Positions 1 to 8,410 of a stretch of DNA of 64,000 nucleotides are shown here, piece by piece. The stretch's first letter is position 1; the number at the start of each line of letters is the position of its first letter. The position numbers were made by a program, and so were the translations under genes. Under the pieces are notes generated by a model. That model had not been told where the DNA came from, ran no database searches, and saw only the letters and a program-made list of their open reading frames with translations. Origin of the DNA: Desmonostoc geniculatum HA4340-LM1 (GTDB taxonomy: Bacteria > Cyanobacteriota > Cyanobacteriia > Cyanobacteriales > Nostocaceae); the NCBI GenBank assembly GCA_019359545.1, contig JAHHHB010000013.1, positions 44,856 through 108,855 of the forward strand, in the 5' to 3' direction.

Positions 1-2
1 TT

Positions 3-2681
3 CCTGTTCTGAATCAGCGCTTTCGCACTTGGTGGCAGCCTAGAAGAGGTTTGGCGATCGCCGAAGCTTGTATTATCGGTCTGGTTGCTGCCTTATCTGC
101 GGTGTTGCTGAAAGTGGGTTCGGGATGGCTGGGGACTTGGCGAGTCCACAGTACTAGGCTTTTACCTGTATGGCTGGCACTACCGATAGTTGGTCTTGTT
201 CTGGGGTTTATGGCTGGTTGGTTGGTGGAAAGGTTGGCACCAGAGGCTGCTGGTAGCGGTATTCCCCAAGTTAAAGCAACTTTAGCTAATGTACCCATCA
301 GGTTATCCTGGCGCGTGGCTGGTGTGAAGTTACTCAGTGCCATGATTACCATAGGTTCCGGTATGACTCTGGGACGCCAAGGGCCTACTGTCCAGGTGGG
401 GGCAGGTTTGGCAGCAGGTTTGAGTCGCTGGGTTCCCACTTCCCCGGATCATCGGCGACAAATGATTGCAGCGGGCGCGGGTGCAGGTTTAGCAGCTGCT
501 TTCAATGCCCCCATCGCAGGTGTATTATTTATCGTGGAAGAGTTACTCCACGATTTATCGGGGCTGACTCTGGGAACGGCGATTATCGCTTCGTTTATTG
601 GTGGGGTGATATCCCGGCTTTTAGGTGGTGGCAGTTTAGACTTGAATCTGCAATTGGTGCAATCTTCCAGCCAATTCTCTATCCCCGAAATTCCCTTTTT
701 CCTGGTATTGGGTATTTTGGCAGGTTTACTGGGTGCATTATTTAATCGGGGAATAATATTTAGTATTAAATGTTATCAAAAATTACACATCAGCTTATCG
801 CTGCGGGTGGCTTTGGCGGGATTTATCTCTGGTGTTGTCGTGGCAATGCTCCCCGCATCTTTCCGTGATAATACTGGGTTGAGAGAGTATGTAATTACTG
901 GAGTAGCCCATCCGACTGTGGCAGCGATCGCCTTTGGGGCACAGTTCATCCTCACACTGGTAGCATTTGGTTCCGGAGCGCCAGGGGGTTTATTCGCTCC
1001 TAGTTTGATTTTGGGTTCTTGTTTAGGACACATCATTGGTGTATTTGAGTTTTATATTACAGGAACTGGTTCACCCACTACTTATGCCCTAGCGGGTATG
1101 GGTGGATTTTTTAGCGCCGTCTCCAAGGTGCCAATCACGGCAATTGTGATTGTGTTTGAGATGACTACAGATTTCAATCTGGTGCTACCTTTAATGATTG
1201 TTTCTGTAGCAGCATACTTGGTTGCGGAGAAGGCGGTGCCTGGTTCGCTTTACGAGAAACTTTTGGAATTGAAAGGTATTACTCTCACCACAGAAGTTGC
1301 TGTAGAGGGAGCATTAACTAAGTTAACCGCCAAAGATGTGATGCAAGAACGGGTGGAAACTCTGGATGCAGAGATGAGTTTGGAAGAAGCAATGCAAGCT
1401 TTTGCTCGTTCCCATCATCGGGGTTTTCCCGTAGTAGAAGATAGTAAATTGGTAGGAATTGTGACGCAAACAGATTTACTGAAAATCCGTGAGAGTGCAA
1501 AGCAGACGCTACGCGAAGGCAATTTAGCCAATGATATTTCTTTAAAAGAAATTATGACGCCTGTCCCAATTACAGTAACGCCAATCCACACCTTGAGCAA
1601 TGTACTTTATTTACTCGATCGCTATCAAATCAGTCGCTTACCAGTAGTGGATGGACGAAAACTGATTGGGATTATTACCCGTGCAGATATTATTCGGGCG
1701 GAAGCAGACCATCTGAATGCTGATGATAGGAAACCTAAACTGCGACCAGAACCTTCTTATGTAGTTTATCAAACGCGATCGCCAAGCATCGGTAGAGGGA
1801 AATTATTAGTGCCAGTAGCTAACCCCGAAACGGCGGCTATATTATTGCAAATGGCAGCAGCTATTGCCCGCGATCGCCATTACGAAATAGAGTGCATACA
1901 AGTAATGCTGGTGTCACGCCACATTTCCCCATGTGAAACACAGGTGAGAACAGCAAAAAGCCGCCGTTTGCTCCGACAAGCAGAAGTTTTAGCAAAAAAG
2001 TGGCAAATTCCCCTGCACACACAAATTCGAGTTACCCACGATGTCGCCCAAGCAATTTTGGAGACAATCAACGAAGGACACATCGACCTAATTTTAATGG
2101 GTTGGAAAGGTAGCACATCTACCCCAGGTCGGATTTTTGGCAACGTTGTAGACACCATAATTCGTCAAGCCACCTGTGAAGTAGTTTTAGTAAAGTTAGG
2201 CAAAACTCAGGAAGAGGCGGGGACACGGGGACGCGGCGACACGGGGAAAGAATTCTTTGCGTCTCCTCCCACTCCCCACTTCAACCGCTGGCTAGTCCCG
2301 ATGGCTGGTGGTCCCAATTCAGTAGTAGCTATTAAATTGCTTCCGGCTTTAGTTACCTTGGGGAATGAACCACAAATTCGCCTGACACAGGTGTTTAAGC
2401 CATCTGAGTTGCAGCCAAACATGACAGTTTTAGAAAATGCTATCCGTCAGTTGATGCGTCGCCGTAAATTGTCTAGTACCGTTGTTGCTCTTCCAGTACA
2501 GGCTGATTCAGTTGCCGAAGGTGTGATTAAATTAGTGAAAACTGAAGGTTATGATGTTGTAGTTTTGGGCGCTTCCCGTGAGGGATTGTTGCAGCAGGCG
2601 ATTCAAGGTAATATTCCAGAAGCGATCGCATCTGGTGTAGAAAGTACAGTAATTCTGGTCAAGAGTGCGATTAATAATTAA
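3..2681 (+). CDS. ClC-type chloride channel/antiporter with CBS pair and two USP domains (5' partial)
   Basis: Integral membrane ClC protein moving chloride across the membrane, with cytoplasmic regulatory domains. The frame is open through the left edge, so the true start lies outside; TTG at 51 is only the first start-like codon (numbering here counts from it). Visible ClC motifs are GSGIP (68-72), GRQGP (108-112), FNAPIAGVLFIVEEL with the paired glutamates of the exchanger proton path, and GGLFAPSL. Two CBS domains follow (about 425-555), then a USP domain (about 582-715) with the nucleotide-binding GWKGSTSTPGRIFG pattern, a Gly/Arg-rich linker (about 719-742), and a second, weaker USP-like domain to the end. 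The gating glutamate of GREGP is glutamine (codon 378-380). Family very sure; channel versus exchanger not decidable by eye. Confidence 0.95.
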   Translation, partial: PVLNQRFRTWWQPRRGLAIAEACIIGLVAALSAVLLKVGSGWLGTWRVHSTRLLPVWLALPIVGLVLGFMAGWLVERLAPEAAGSGIPQVKATLANVPIRLSWRVAGVKLLSAMITIGSGMTLGRQGPTVQVGAGLAAGLSRWVPTSPDHRRQMIAAGAGAGLAAAFNAPIAGVLFIVEELLHDLSGLTLGTAIIASFIGGVISRLLGGGSLDLNLQLVQSSSQFSIPEIPFFLVLGILAGLLGALFNRGIIFSIKCYQKLHISLSLRVALAGFISGVVVAMLPASFRDNTGLREYVITGVAHPTVAAIAFGAQFILTLVAFGSGAPGGLFAPSLILGSCLGHIIGVFEFYITGTGSPTTYALAGMGGFFSAVSKVPITAIVIVFEMTTDFNLVLPLMIVSVAAYLVAEKAVPGSLYEKLLELKGITLTTEVAVEGALTKLTAKDVMQERVETLDAEMSLEEAMQAFARSHHRGFPVVEDSKLVGIVTQTDLLKIRESAKQTLREGNLANDISLKEIMTPVPITVTPIHTLSNVLYLLDRYQISRLPVVDGRKLIGIITRADIIRAEADHLNADDRKPKLRPEPSYVVYQTRSPSIGRGKLLVPVANPETAAILLQMAAAIARDRHYEIECIQVMLVSRHISPCETQVRTAKSRRLLRQAEVLAKKWQIPLHTQIRVTHDVAQAILETINEGHIDLILMGWKGSTSTPGRIFGNVVDTIIRQATCEVVLVKLGKTQEEAGTRGRGDTGKEFFASPPTPHFNRWLVPMAGGPNSVVAIKLLPALVTLGNEPQIRLTQVFKPSELQPNMTVLENAIRQLMRRRKLSSTVVALPVQADSVAEGVIKLVKTEGYDVVVLGASREGLLQQAIQGNIPEAIASGVESTVILVKSAINN
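2212..2275 (+). repeat. GGGGACACGGGGACGCGG-type repeat inside the ClC gene
   Basis: A G-rich stretch of near-identical short units (GGGGACACGG, GGACGCGGCG, ACACGGGG) falls between the two USP domains and is translated in frame as a Gly/Arg/Thr-rich linker followed by Ser/Pro residues. It looks like one of the short repeats otherwise found between genes here and is absent from the rest of the gene's composition. Confidence 0.6.
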
Positions 2682-2711
2682 AGATGACAAAATACTGACA
2701 AATTGGTTAAC

Positions 2712-2903
2712 TCAGTGATACAAGACACCAATGATCAGAGTAAAAATTATTGGTATTAAAATTGGAATAGTAACTACAAGTCCCCACTTACCAAACTTAA
2801 TATCTTCACCTTCAGATTTTAAAAACGCAATCCAACCTACAACTCCCATCAAAATCCAAATACATCCAAAACCAAGAAATATTACAAACACTGAATCTTC
2901 CAT
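2712..2903 (-). CDS. small two-segment membrane protein, unknown function
   Basis: 63 residues with two hydrophobic stretches (about 6-28 and 42-62) separated by a short charged loop (KSEGEDIKFGKW), the layout of a small hairpin membrane protein. It lies tail-to-tail with the ClC gene, 30 bp after its stop. No strong ribosome binding site is visible before the ATG. A plus-strand frame overlaps (2731-2931) but reads as Thr/Pro/Ile-rich antisense. Not recognised; it may be real on the strength of its membrane pattern. Confidence 0.4.
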   Translation of the reverse strand: MEDSVFVIFLGFGCIWILMGVVGWIAFLKSEGEDIKFGKWGLVVTIPILIPIIFTLIIGVLYH

Positions 2904-2948
2904 TTTTCACATGAGTGAATTAGTTTTATAAATTCTAACCGATGTAAC

Positions 2949-3043
2949 TATAGCGATTCTCGTTTGGATGCAATACGCTGTAGGGTAGCACAGCTGTGCT
3001 ACCCTACGAACGGGCGTATTTTACCCAAGCGATAAGCGCTATA
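2949..3043. repeat. inverted-repeat element, TATAGCG family (95 bp)
   Basis: The left end TATAGCGATTCTCG and the complement of the right end TATAGCGCTTATCG match, with similarity continuing inward for about 29 bp. The centre holds a 28-bp perfect palindrome (2980-3007) built on GGTAGCACAGCTGTGCTACC. No coding capacity. Ends like these recur at 46623-46763 and, on one side, at 25846. Confidence 0.65.
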
Positions 3044-3073
3044 ATATAGGACTCGTATTTGATTTTTGCGAAG

Positions 3074-3237
3074 TTAGAGGATATTTTAAAAGTGCTTAGC
3101 TATGATTTTAATAGATAGAATGATTACCCCCCAATGTATTGGGGGGTAATCTAGTTCCCTCCCCTTTATAAGGGGAGGGTTAGGGTGGGGTAAAAAATAT
3201 TTAATACATCAATCATGACTTTTAAAACACCCTCTAA
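3074..3237. repeat. MITE-like inverted-repeat element, TTAGAGG family (164 bp)
   Basis: Starts TTAGAGGATATTTTAAAAGT and ends with the complement of TTAGAGGGTGTTTTAAAAGT. The interior carries the common hairpin motifs CCCCCCAATGTATTGGGGGG and CCTCCCCTTTATAAGGGGAGG. A related element of nearly equal length lies at 14432-14596. Confidence 0.7.
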
Positions 3238-3255
3238 GATAGGACTCAAAAAGGC

Positions 3256-4449
3256 TTATTTACTATTGCCTATTACCTGTTCTCTGTTCCCTACTAAGCC
3301 AAACAACTTTGCCAATGTTGCACGAAACTGTCTAAATTCATAAGCTTCAATAGTTTTTTGTTGCAAGTATTCTGGTTGATAAATTACTGGATTAGGGAAA
3401 TCACCTTGCAAGATTTGAATGAGATTATCGGCAATTTCTTCAACACTATCAGGGTCAACTAAACATCCCAATTTTCCCTCAGCCAATGGGTCTATAGAAC
3501 CATCTTGATTACCCGCCAACACAGGTTTACCACAAGCTAAGGCTTCTAAATAAACAATACCAAATCCTTCTCCTTTACTAGGCATAGCAAAAACATCGCA
3601 GAGATTGTAATGAGCGGACAATTCCTCATCTGGTACAAATCCTGCTATTGTAATACAATCTTGCAGATTTAAGCTGTTAACTAAAGTTTTAATTCGAGGT
3701 ATATCATCCCCTTTACCTACAAGAATAAAGTGAACATTAGGTATGTGCGATCGCACTTTAACTAAAGCATGAATAATTTTGTCATAACCCTTATATTTTG
3801 CCATGCGTCCCAAGCGGGTTACTGTCAAAATTACAGGCTGTTCATCTCTTAAATGATATCGTTTGAGTAAGTAGTTAGGTTTAGGCTTGATTTGAAATTG
3901 TTTAGCATCAAACGTATTAGGTAAAAGCGCTATTTTATTGGCGTCAATGTCTGTTTCTTCAAGCAATCGCTGGCGAGTGTAATTACTAACACTAATAATT
4001 TTATCTGCTTTTTGTAATGCTAATTTTGTCATCTTGCTCTCAATATCCCAAACTTCTAAGCCATGAGCAACTACCCAGTAAGGAATCCCCGTTATCAGTT
4101 TGAGAACATAACAAGCAGTGGCATAGTTAACATGGGTTGATATGACTATAGTAGGACGTTGGAAAATAGCCAAAATAATTATCTCGAACGCAAATAAAAT
4201 AGTTTGCAATAATCTTGGAAAATGTCCAAAATAATGAAATCGTGTTGAGGTGAGAAATTGCAAGTTTAGCTGCTGTTTTGAATTGTGCTTGTCATACTTG
4301 AGAAACACATCATAATTAGCTTCAGGATATAAATCTTGTAATGCTTTCAGCAAAAATATTGAATAAACTTGAATACCTCCCTTAAAACCAAATATATTAG
4401 GAAATATTAAGTGAAAATGAGGCTGATTTATCTTGTGCGCTTTAAACAT
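3256..4449 (-). CDS. GT4-family glycosyltransferase
   Basis: Retaining glycosyltransferase of the GT4/GT-B fold, cytoplasmic, moving a sugar from a nucleotide donor to a glycan or lipid acceptor. 397 residues, the usual length. The N-terminal half has the FPNIFGFKGGIQVYS entry loop typical of GT4 acceptor domains; the C-terminal half has the donor-site pattern EGFGIVYLEALACGKPV (E-x7-E). It lies 29 bp downstream of an O-antigen ligase-like gene on the same strand, which suggests a two-gene operon for surface polysaccharide assembly. Donor and acceptor cannot be read from sequence. Confidence 0.9.
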   Translation of the reverse strand: MFKAHKINQPHFHLIFPNIFGFKGGIQVYSIFLLKALQDLYPEANYDVFLKYDKHNSKQQLNLQFLTSTRFHYFGHFPRLLQTILFAFEIIILAIFQRPTIVISTHVNYATACYVLKLITGIPYWVVAHGLEVWDIESKMTKLALQKADKIISVSNYTRQRLLEETDIDANKIALLPNTFDAKQFQIKPKPNYLLKRYHLRDEQPVILTVTRLGRMAKYKGYDKIIHALVKVRSHIPNVHFILVGKGDDIPRIKTLVNSLNLQDCITIAGFVPDEELSAHYNLCDVFAMPSKGEGFGIVYLEALACGKPVLAGNQDGSIDPLAEGKLGCLVDPDSVEEIADNLIQILQGDFPNPVIYQPEYLQQKTIEAYEFRQFRATLAKLFGLVGNREQVIGNSK

Positions 4450-4478
4450 TTTAACTTCTTAATTGCATGACAAAATTA

Positions 4479-5732
4479 TTAGCTTTCAGTCCCCAGCAGT
4501 GGAGTCAGAGGCGGGATTTCAGAATTTTCAGACACAAATTTTCGAGAATTAATAGCTGCTGCTAGAAAATAAAACTCAATAGTTGTAAAGGTATAATCTT
4601 CAGCAAAAAAATCTGGTATTTGAGATGCTAAAAACATCATAATTGGAACGATCGCCACGGGATTAGCATATCTAACTTTCGATGCTATTCTTACTAAAAA
4701 GTTACTAAAAATCAATAATCCAGTAACTCCTTGTTCTACTAACACATTTAAAAATATATTATGTGCGTGAAAACCTTTAGCTCCAAAAACTTTCACTCCG
4801 ATATATTCTGCAAAAACTCCTATACCTATACCGGTAACTGGTCTTTTAATGGTTTCACTAAGAGCTGCTTGCCAAAGAGCAAACCTTGACAACGCTGTTC
4901 CTACAGGACTAGGAAGTGCTATTTCACTCGGATTTGCTAAAAATAAATTAATTAATGGAAATATTTTACTATCTCCCAAACCAATTCTATATGTAGATAC
5001 TGGTATAGATAAAATACAAAATAACCATAGGCTCATAATAAAAATCATTTTTTTGAAATTAATAATTTTATATATCAATAAAAGAATTATGCCAAAAATA
5101 AAAATTATCCAACCATTTCTGCTTGCAGAAAACGCCAGGGAAATTAAAAAAAGAAATTCACTTATATATAATTCAATTTGAGAAATCTTGTTTTGTTTTT
5201 CTAGAATCAGACCTAAACATAAACCAATACCCATTATTACTCCAAACTGATTAGGATTTTGCATTATTGAACCAATCTGGGGATAAAAGCTGGGAAATTT
5301 TAATAATTCAAAAATCCAGTGATTGGGAACTAAAGCTTCTAAAAAACCAAAAATTGCAATTATTTGTAGTAAGTACAATATAGAACGATAGTAAAATGTT
5401 AAAGATGATGTTTTGAGTTTTTTAAAAGTTAAGACTAGAAAAGCAAAAAATAATATAAAATAACTAGAATATTTAAGACTATAAGTAATTGCTGTAGTGG
5501 GAAATTGACTAAGTAATGAAGACACCCACATCCATAAATATAATAGACCCAAAGATATCAAAATAATTTTATTTTTTTTAATAACTTCTCTTGTGTCTTT
5601 TAAAGACAAACTAATTATACCAAAGCTAAAGGCAGGAAGTAATAAATAATGAATACCAATATTGAGTCCAGGAAATTTAACTCGCCCTAAAAGCGAAGAA
5701 AATAGGATGAGCAGGAAAAATATATTAGTCAT
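4479..5732 (-). CDS. O-antigen ligase/polymerase-like (Wzy/WaaL) membrane protein
   Basis: 417 residues with about ten to twelve hydrophobic segments and one larger loop between late segments, the layout of the O-antigen ligase/polymerase superfamily. The loop carries SRFALWQAALSETIKRPVTG, then GIGIGVF and an FHAHNIFLNVLVEQG stretch; the conserved His in H-x-HN-x-x-L and the RP-x-x-GIG motif are marks of this family. Such proteins join or polymerise lipid-linked glycans at the outer face of the plasma membrane. It is the upstream partner of the GT4 gene 29 bp further on. Ligase and polymerase roles cannot be told apart. Confidence 0.85.
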   Translation of the reverse strand: MTNIFFLLILFSSLLGRVKFPGLNIGIHYLLLPAFSFGIISLSLKDTREVIKKNKIILISLGLLYLWMWVSSLLSQFPTTAITYSLKYSSYFILFFAFLVLTFKKLKTSSLTFYYRSILYLLQIIAIFGFLEALVPNHWIFELLKFPSFYPQIGSIMQNPNQFGVIMGIGLCLGLILEKQNKISQIELYISEFLFLISLAFSASRNGWIIFIFGIILLLIYKIINFKKMIFIMSLWLFCILSIPVSTYRIGLGDSKIFPLINLFLANPSEIALPSPVGTALSRFALWQAALSETIKRPVTGIGIGVFAEYIGVKVFGAKGFHAHNIFLNVLVEQGVTGLLIFSNFLVRIASKVRYANPVAIVPIMMFLASQIPDFFAEDYTFTTIEFYFLAAAINSRKFVSENSEIPPLTPLLGTES

Positions 5733-5913
5733 AATTTTTTAGTTAGACATAATTTTTTGACACCATAAATCCTAGATTAAAACCCAGATTCATCGGTTGA
5801 AGCAGAGATTTTGATATTTTCCCAAGTTAAAAATTTCAATCCTGTGGAGGATATTATCACAATACAGCACCCCACGGATATCAAGTTTGCAATTCATTTG
5901 TTCTCAGCAATTT

Positions 5914-7980
5914 TTAGTGAATTGTTTGCCAAATTTTCAAAATGTTTTCACCACTTCCACCGCCGACAATAGTCTGTCCATCTGGGCTGATAGCAACTGC
6001 ATAAATATATCCAGAACCCGTCTCTAAGGTGCGGATTTTTTCTGCTGTTACCGGATTCCATAGTTTGATAGTTTTGTCGCTGCTGCCACTGACAAGGGTG
6101 ATATTATTTAAAGGTGGGCTTGACAAAAAGGCGATGGAGTTAATCTTATCATTATGTCCCTTTAAGGTATGTATTAACTTTCCGGTTTCCAGATTCCACA
6201 ATTTAATTGTTTTGTCATTGCTGCCACTGGCGAGGGTTTTGCCATCGGGAGAAAAAGCAACTGAAAGAATCGACCCACCATTTCCCTCTAAGGTGCGGAT
6301 TAACTTTCCTGTCTCCAGATTCCACAGTTTAATTGTTTTATCCCAACTACCACTGGCAAGGGTTTTGCCATCAAGACTGAAGACTACAGATTGAACACCA
6401 TTGGTATGTCCTTCGAGAGTACGGATTAACTTTCCTGTCTCCAAATTCCACATTCTGATTTTCGTATCTTTACTAGCGCTACCACTGGCGAGGATTTTGC
6501 CATTAGGACTGAAACTCACGGAGGTAACTCCGTCGGTATGTCCTTCAAGAGTGCGGATTAACTTTCCTGTCTCCAAATTCCACAGTTTAATTTTTGTGTC
6601 TGCACTTCCACTGGCGAGGGTTGTGCTATCAGGACTAAAGGCTATAGTCCAAATCCAATTGGAATGTCCTTCGAGGGTGCGGATTTCTTCTTTAGTTGCC
6701 AGATTCCATAGCTTAATTGTCTTGTCATCACTAGCACTACCGAGGGTTGTACCATTAGGACTGAAGGCCACAGAATTCACATCGCTGGAATGTCCTTTGA
6801 GAGATTTGGCTAGATAAGGGACTTCCAAGATGTTTTGTGCTGGGGAATTGACAGGCTGAGAAATCGGTTGAGGAGGCTCGCTGATTTCATCGGTACGAGT
6901 TTGGAAATACCAAACTCCTCCCAATCCCAACACCAAAATGCTACTAGCCAAGAGCACTTGACTTTTGAGGTTGTTATTTGGTTTTGGTGAAATTGGCGCC
7001 GTGTTTGCTGAAGTAGTTGTGAATGTTGGTGTCAGTATAGTTGGGGGGACTGATGACAATGGTGGAGGTAGCCGGGGTGTTAAGTCAGTGATGACTTCAT
7101 CAGCCGATTGATAACGCTTTTGGATGTCTAGTTGCAACAGCTTATCCAAAACTTCAGCCAACTCTAGAGATATAGAAATGCCGTCTCTACCTGGAGTGTT
7201 CAAATATTGTCGCCACGATGCAATCCAACTATAACCCTGCTGCATCCACAGTTGAGATGGGCGAACCCCAGTCAGTAGATGAAAACAAGTTGCTCCCAAA
7301 CTGAATAAATCACTGGCTGGGTAAGCTTTGCCATCTTGCATTTGTTCCAGTGCTGTGTAGCCGTGGGAGCCAATGACAGTGCCAATTTTAGTTTGCACTG
7401 TTGCTGTTAGCTGCTTAGAAGCTCCAAAATCGATTAACACTAATCGCCCGTCACTTTGACGGCGAATAATATTTTGTGGCTTGATATCGCGGTGAATTAC
7501 TCCCAGTACATGAATAAACTTCAGCACCGGCAGTAAATCTAGCAAAAGTTCCCGAATCTCTGTTTCGTTATAGTTTCCCCGTGTCTCCCATTCCTTGAGC
7601 AAGTTTTGTCCATCAATAAATTGCTGCACTAAAAATAAATAGCCATTTTGCTCAAAATAAGCCAATAAAGTGGGGATTTGCGGATGTTCTGCCAATTGTT
7701 GAAGTCGGCTGGCTTCTTGTTTAAATAGTTCAACAGCCTTTGTTAGCGGTCCAGTTCCCTGAAGTTTTGGTGCAAATTGTTTGACAACACAGCATTCATT
7801 GAGCTTGTGTACATCTTCCGCTAGATAGGTTCTGCCAAATCCCCCTTCATCTGATAATACCTGAGTGGGACGATAGCGACCTCCCAGTAGGGATATCAAT
7901 TCCGCTCGACAATTGTGACAATACTTGTTGTTATCAGGATTTAGGGGGTTTTGGCAGTCGGGATTCACACAACAAAGCAT
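5914..7980 (-). CDS. Ser/Thr protein kinase with zinc ribbon, TM segment and seven WD40 repeats
   Basis: Hanks-type kinase. Order: Cys-rich ribbon (CCVNPDCQNP...YCHNC, about 3-23), kinase domain (about 31-300) with a degenerate P-loop DEGGFGRTYLA, the VVKQF lysine, VIHRDIKPQNI catalytic loop and DFGASK, a single transmembrane segment (about 338-358), and seven WD40 blades (about 393-688) ending mostly in IKLWNLETGK. The kinase should face the cytoplasm and the propeller the periplasm. A paralogue with the same plan lies at 21954-24011; the ribbon is shared, which fixes the start of both. Blades 3 to 5 are nearly identical in DNA, pointing to recent blade duplication. Substrates unknown. Confidence 0.94.
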   Translation of the reverse strand: MLCCVNPDCQNPLNPDNNKYCHNCRAELISLLGGRYRPTQVLSDEGGFGRTYLAEDVHKLNECCVVKQFAPKLQGTGPLTKAVELFKQEASRLQQLAEHPQIPTLLAYFEQNGYLFLVQQFIDGQNLLKEWETRGNYNETEIRELLLDLLPVLKFIHVLGVIHRDIKPQNIIRRQSDGRLVLIDFGASKQLTATVQTKIGTVIGSHGYTALEQMQDGKAYPASDLFSLGATCFHLLTGVRPSQLWMQQGYSWIASWRQYLNTPGRDGISISLELAEVLDKLLQLDIQKRYQSADEVITDLTPRLPPPLSSVPPTILTPTFTTTSANTAPISPKPNNNLKSQVLLASSILVLGLGGVWYFQTRTDEISEPPQPISQPVNSPAQNILEVPYLAKSLKGHSSDVNSVAFSPNGTTLGSASDDKTIKLWNLATKEEIRTLEGHSNWIWTIAFSPDSTTLASGSADTKIKLWNLETGKLIRTLEGHTDGVTSVSFSPNGKILASGSASKDTKIRMWNLETGKLIRTLEGHTNGVQSVVFSLDGKTLASGSWDKTIKLWNLETGKLIRTLEGNGGSILSVAFSPDGKTLASGSNDKTIKLWNLETGKLIHTLKGHNDKINSIAFLSSPPLNNITLVSGSSDKTIKLWNPVTAEKIRTLETGSGYIYAVAISPDGQTIVGGGSGENILKIWQTIH

Positions 7981-8184
7981 ACTGGGAATCCATTTCCGTA
8001 TTGAGGTATATATTCATCTTAAGTCAAAAATATCTCGAGAAAAATCCGAAAAGCAGTAGTTTCAGTTTGTAGCTCGGTATATACTTACAACTTGAGATAA
8101 GAATTCAGAACTCAGGATAGTTAAAAAATCAAGATATAGAAATCCGGTTTGATTTTTGGATAAAATTAAGTATTTGTAGTATTT

Positions 8185-8262
8185 GTAGGGTGCGTTATCG
8201 GTGAGAGTACGGCACCATTCTTAAGGATTTGGTGCCGTACTCTCACCGATAACGCACCCTAC
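8185..8262. repeat. perfect inverted repeat, 33-bp arms, 12-bp loop
   Basis: Arms 8185-8217 and 8230-8262 are exactly complementary, from GTAGGGTGCGTTATCGG inward. The loop is TTCTTAAGGATT, itself centred on CTTAAG. Perfect identity of the arms suggests a recently moved or gene-converted small element. Confidence 0.9.
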
Positions 8263-8295
8263 GTATCTTTTCAAAAATCAAATAGTAGTCCTATA
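8259..8295. repeat. 37-bp dispersed sequence, copy 1 (inverted copy at 19217-19253)
   Basis: Begins CTACGTATCTTTTC and ends AGTAGTCCTATA. The exact reverse complement is at 19217-19253, and a shortened relative (ATAGGACTCGTATTTGATTT) lies at 3045. It overlaps the right arm of the preceding hairpin, so it may be the outer end of the same mobile unit. Confidence 0.85.
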
Positions 8296-8410
8296 GTAAA
8301 TTTGAATTTAGTCTACAGAAAATGTCAAATTGATTTGCTTGGAGTAAAAACAGCAAAAATTAAGTTCATCCCCTAGATCCACAATTGTCAGCAAAATTCG
8401 GAGCGTAATC

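Larger units (their letters stand above)
7981..8410. other. intergenic region holding a long perfect hairpin
   Basis: 430 bp between the divergent kinase and PPC-protein genes. It contains the 33-bp-arm hairpin and the 37-bp dispersed sequence listed separately. No further gene, tRNA or clear promoter could be supported. Confidence 0.5.

Noticed and set aside
2731..2931. 66-codon plus-strand frame
   Set aside because: Antisense to the small membrane protein, Thr/Pro/Ile-rich without hydrophobic or family pattern.
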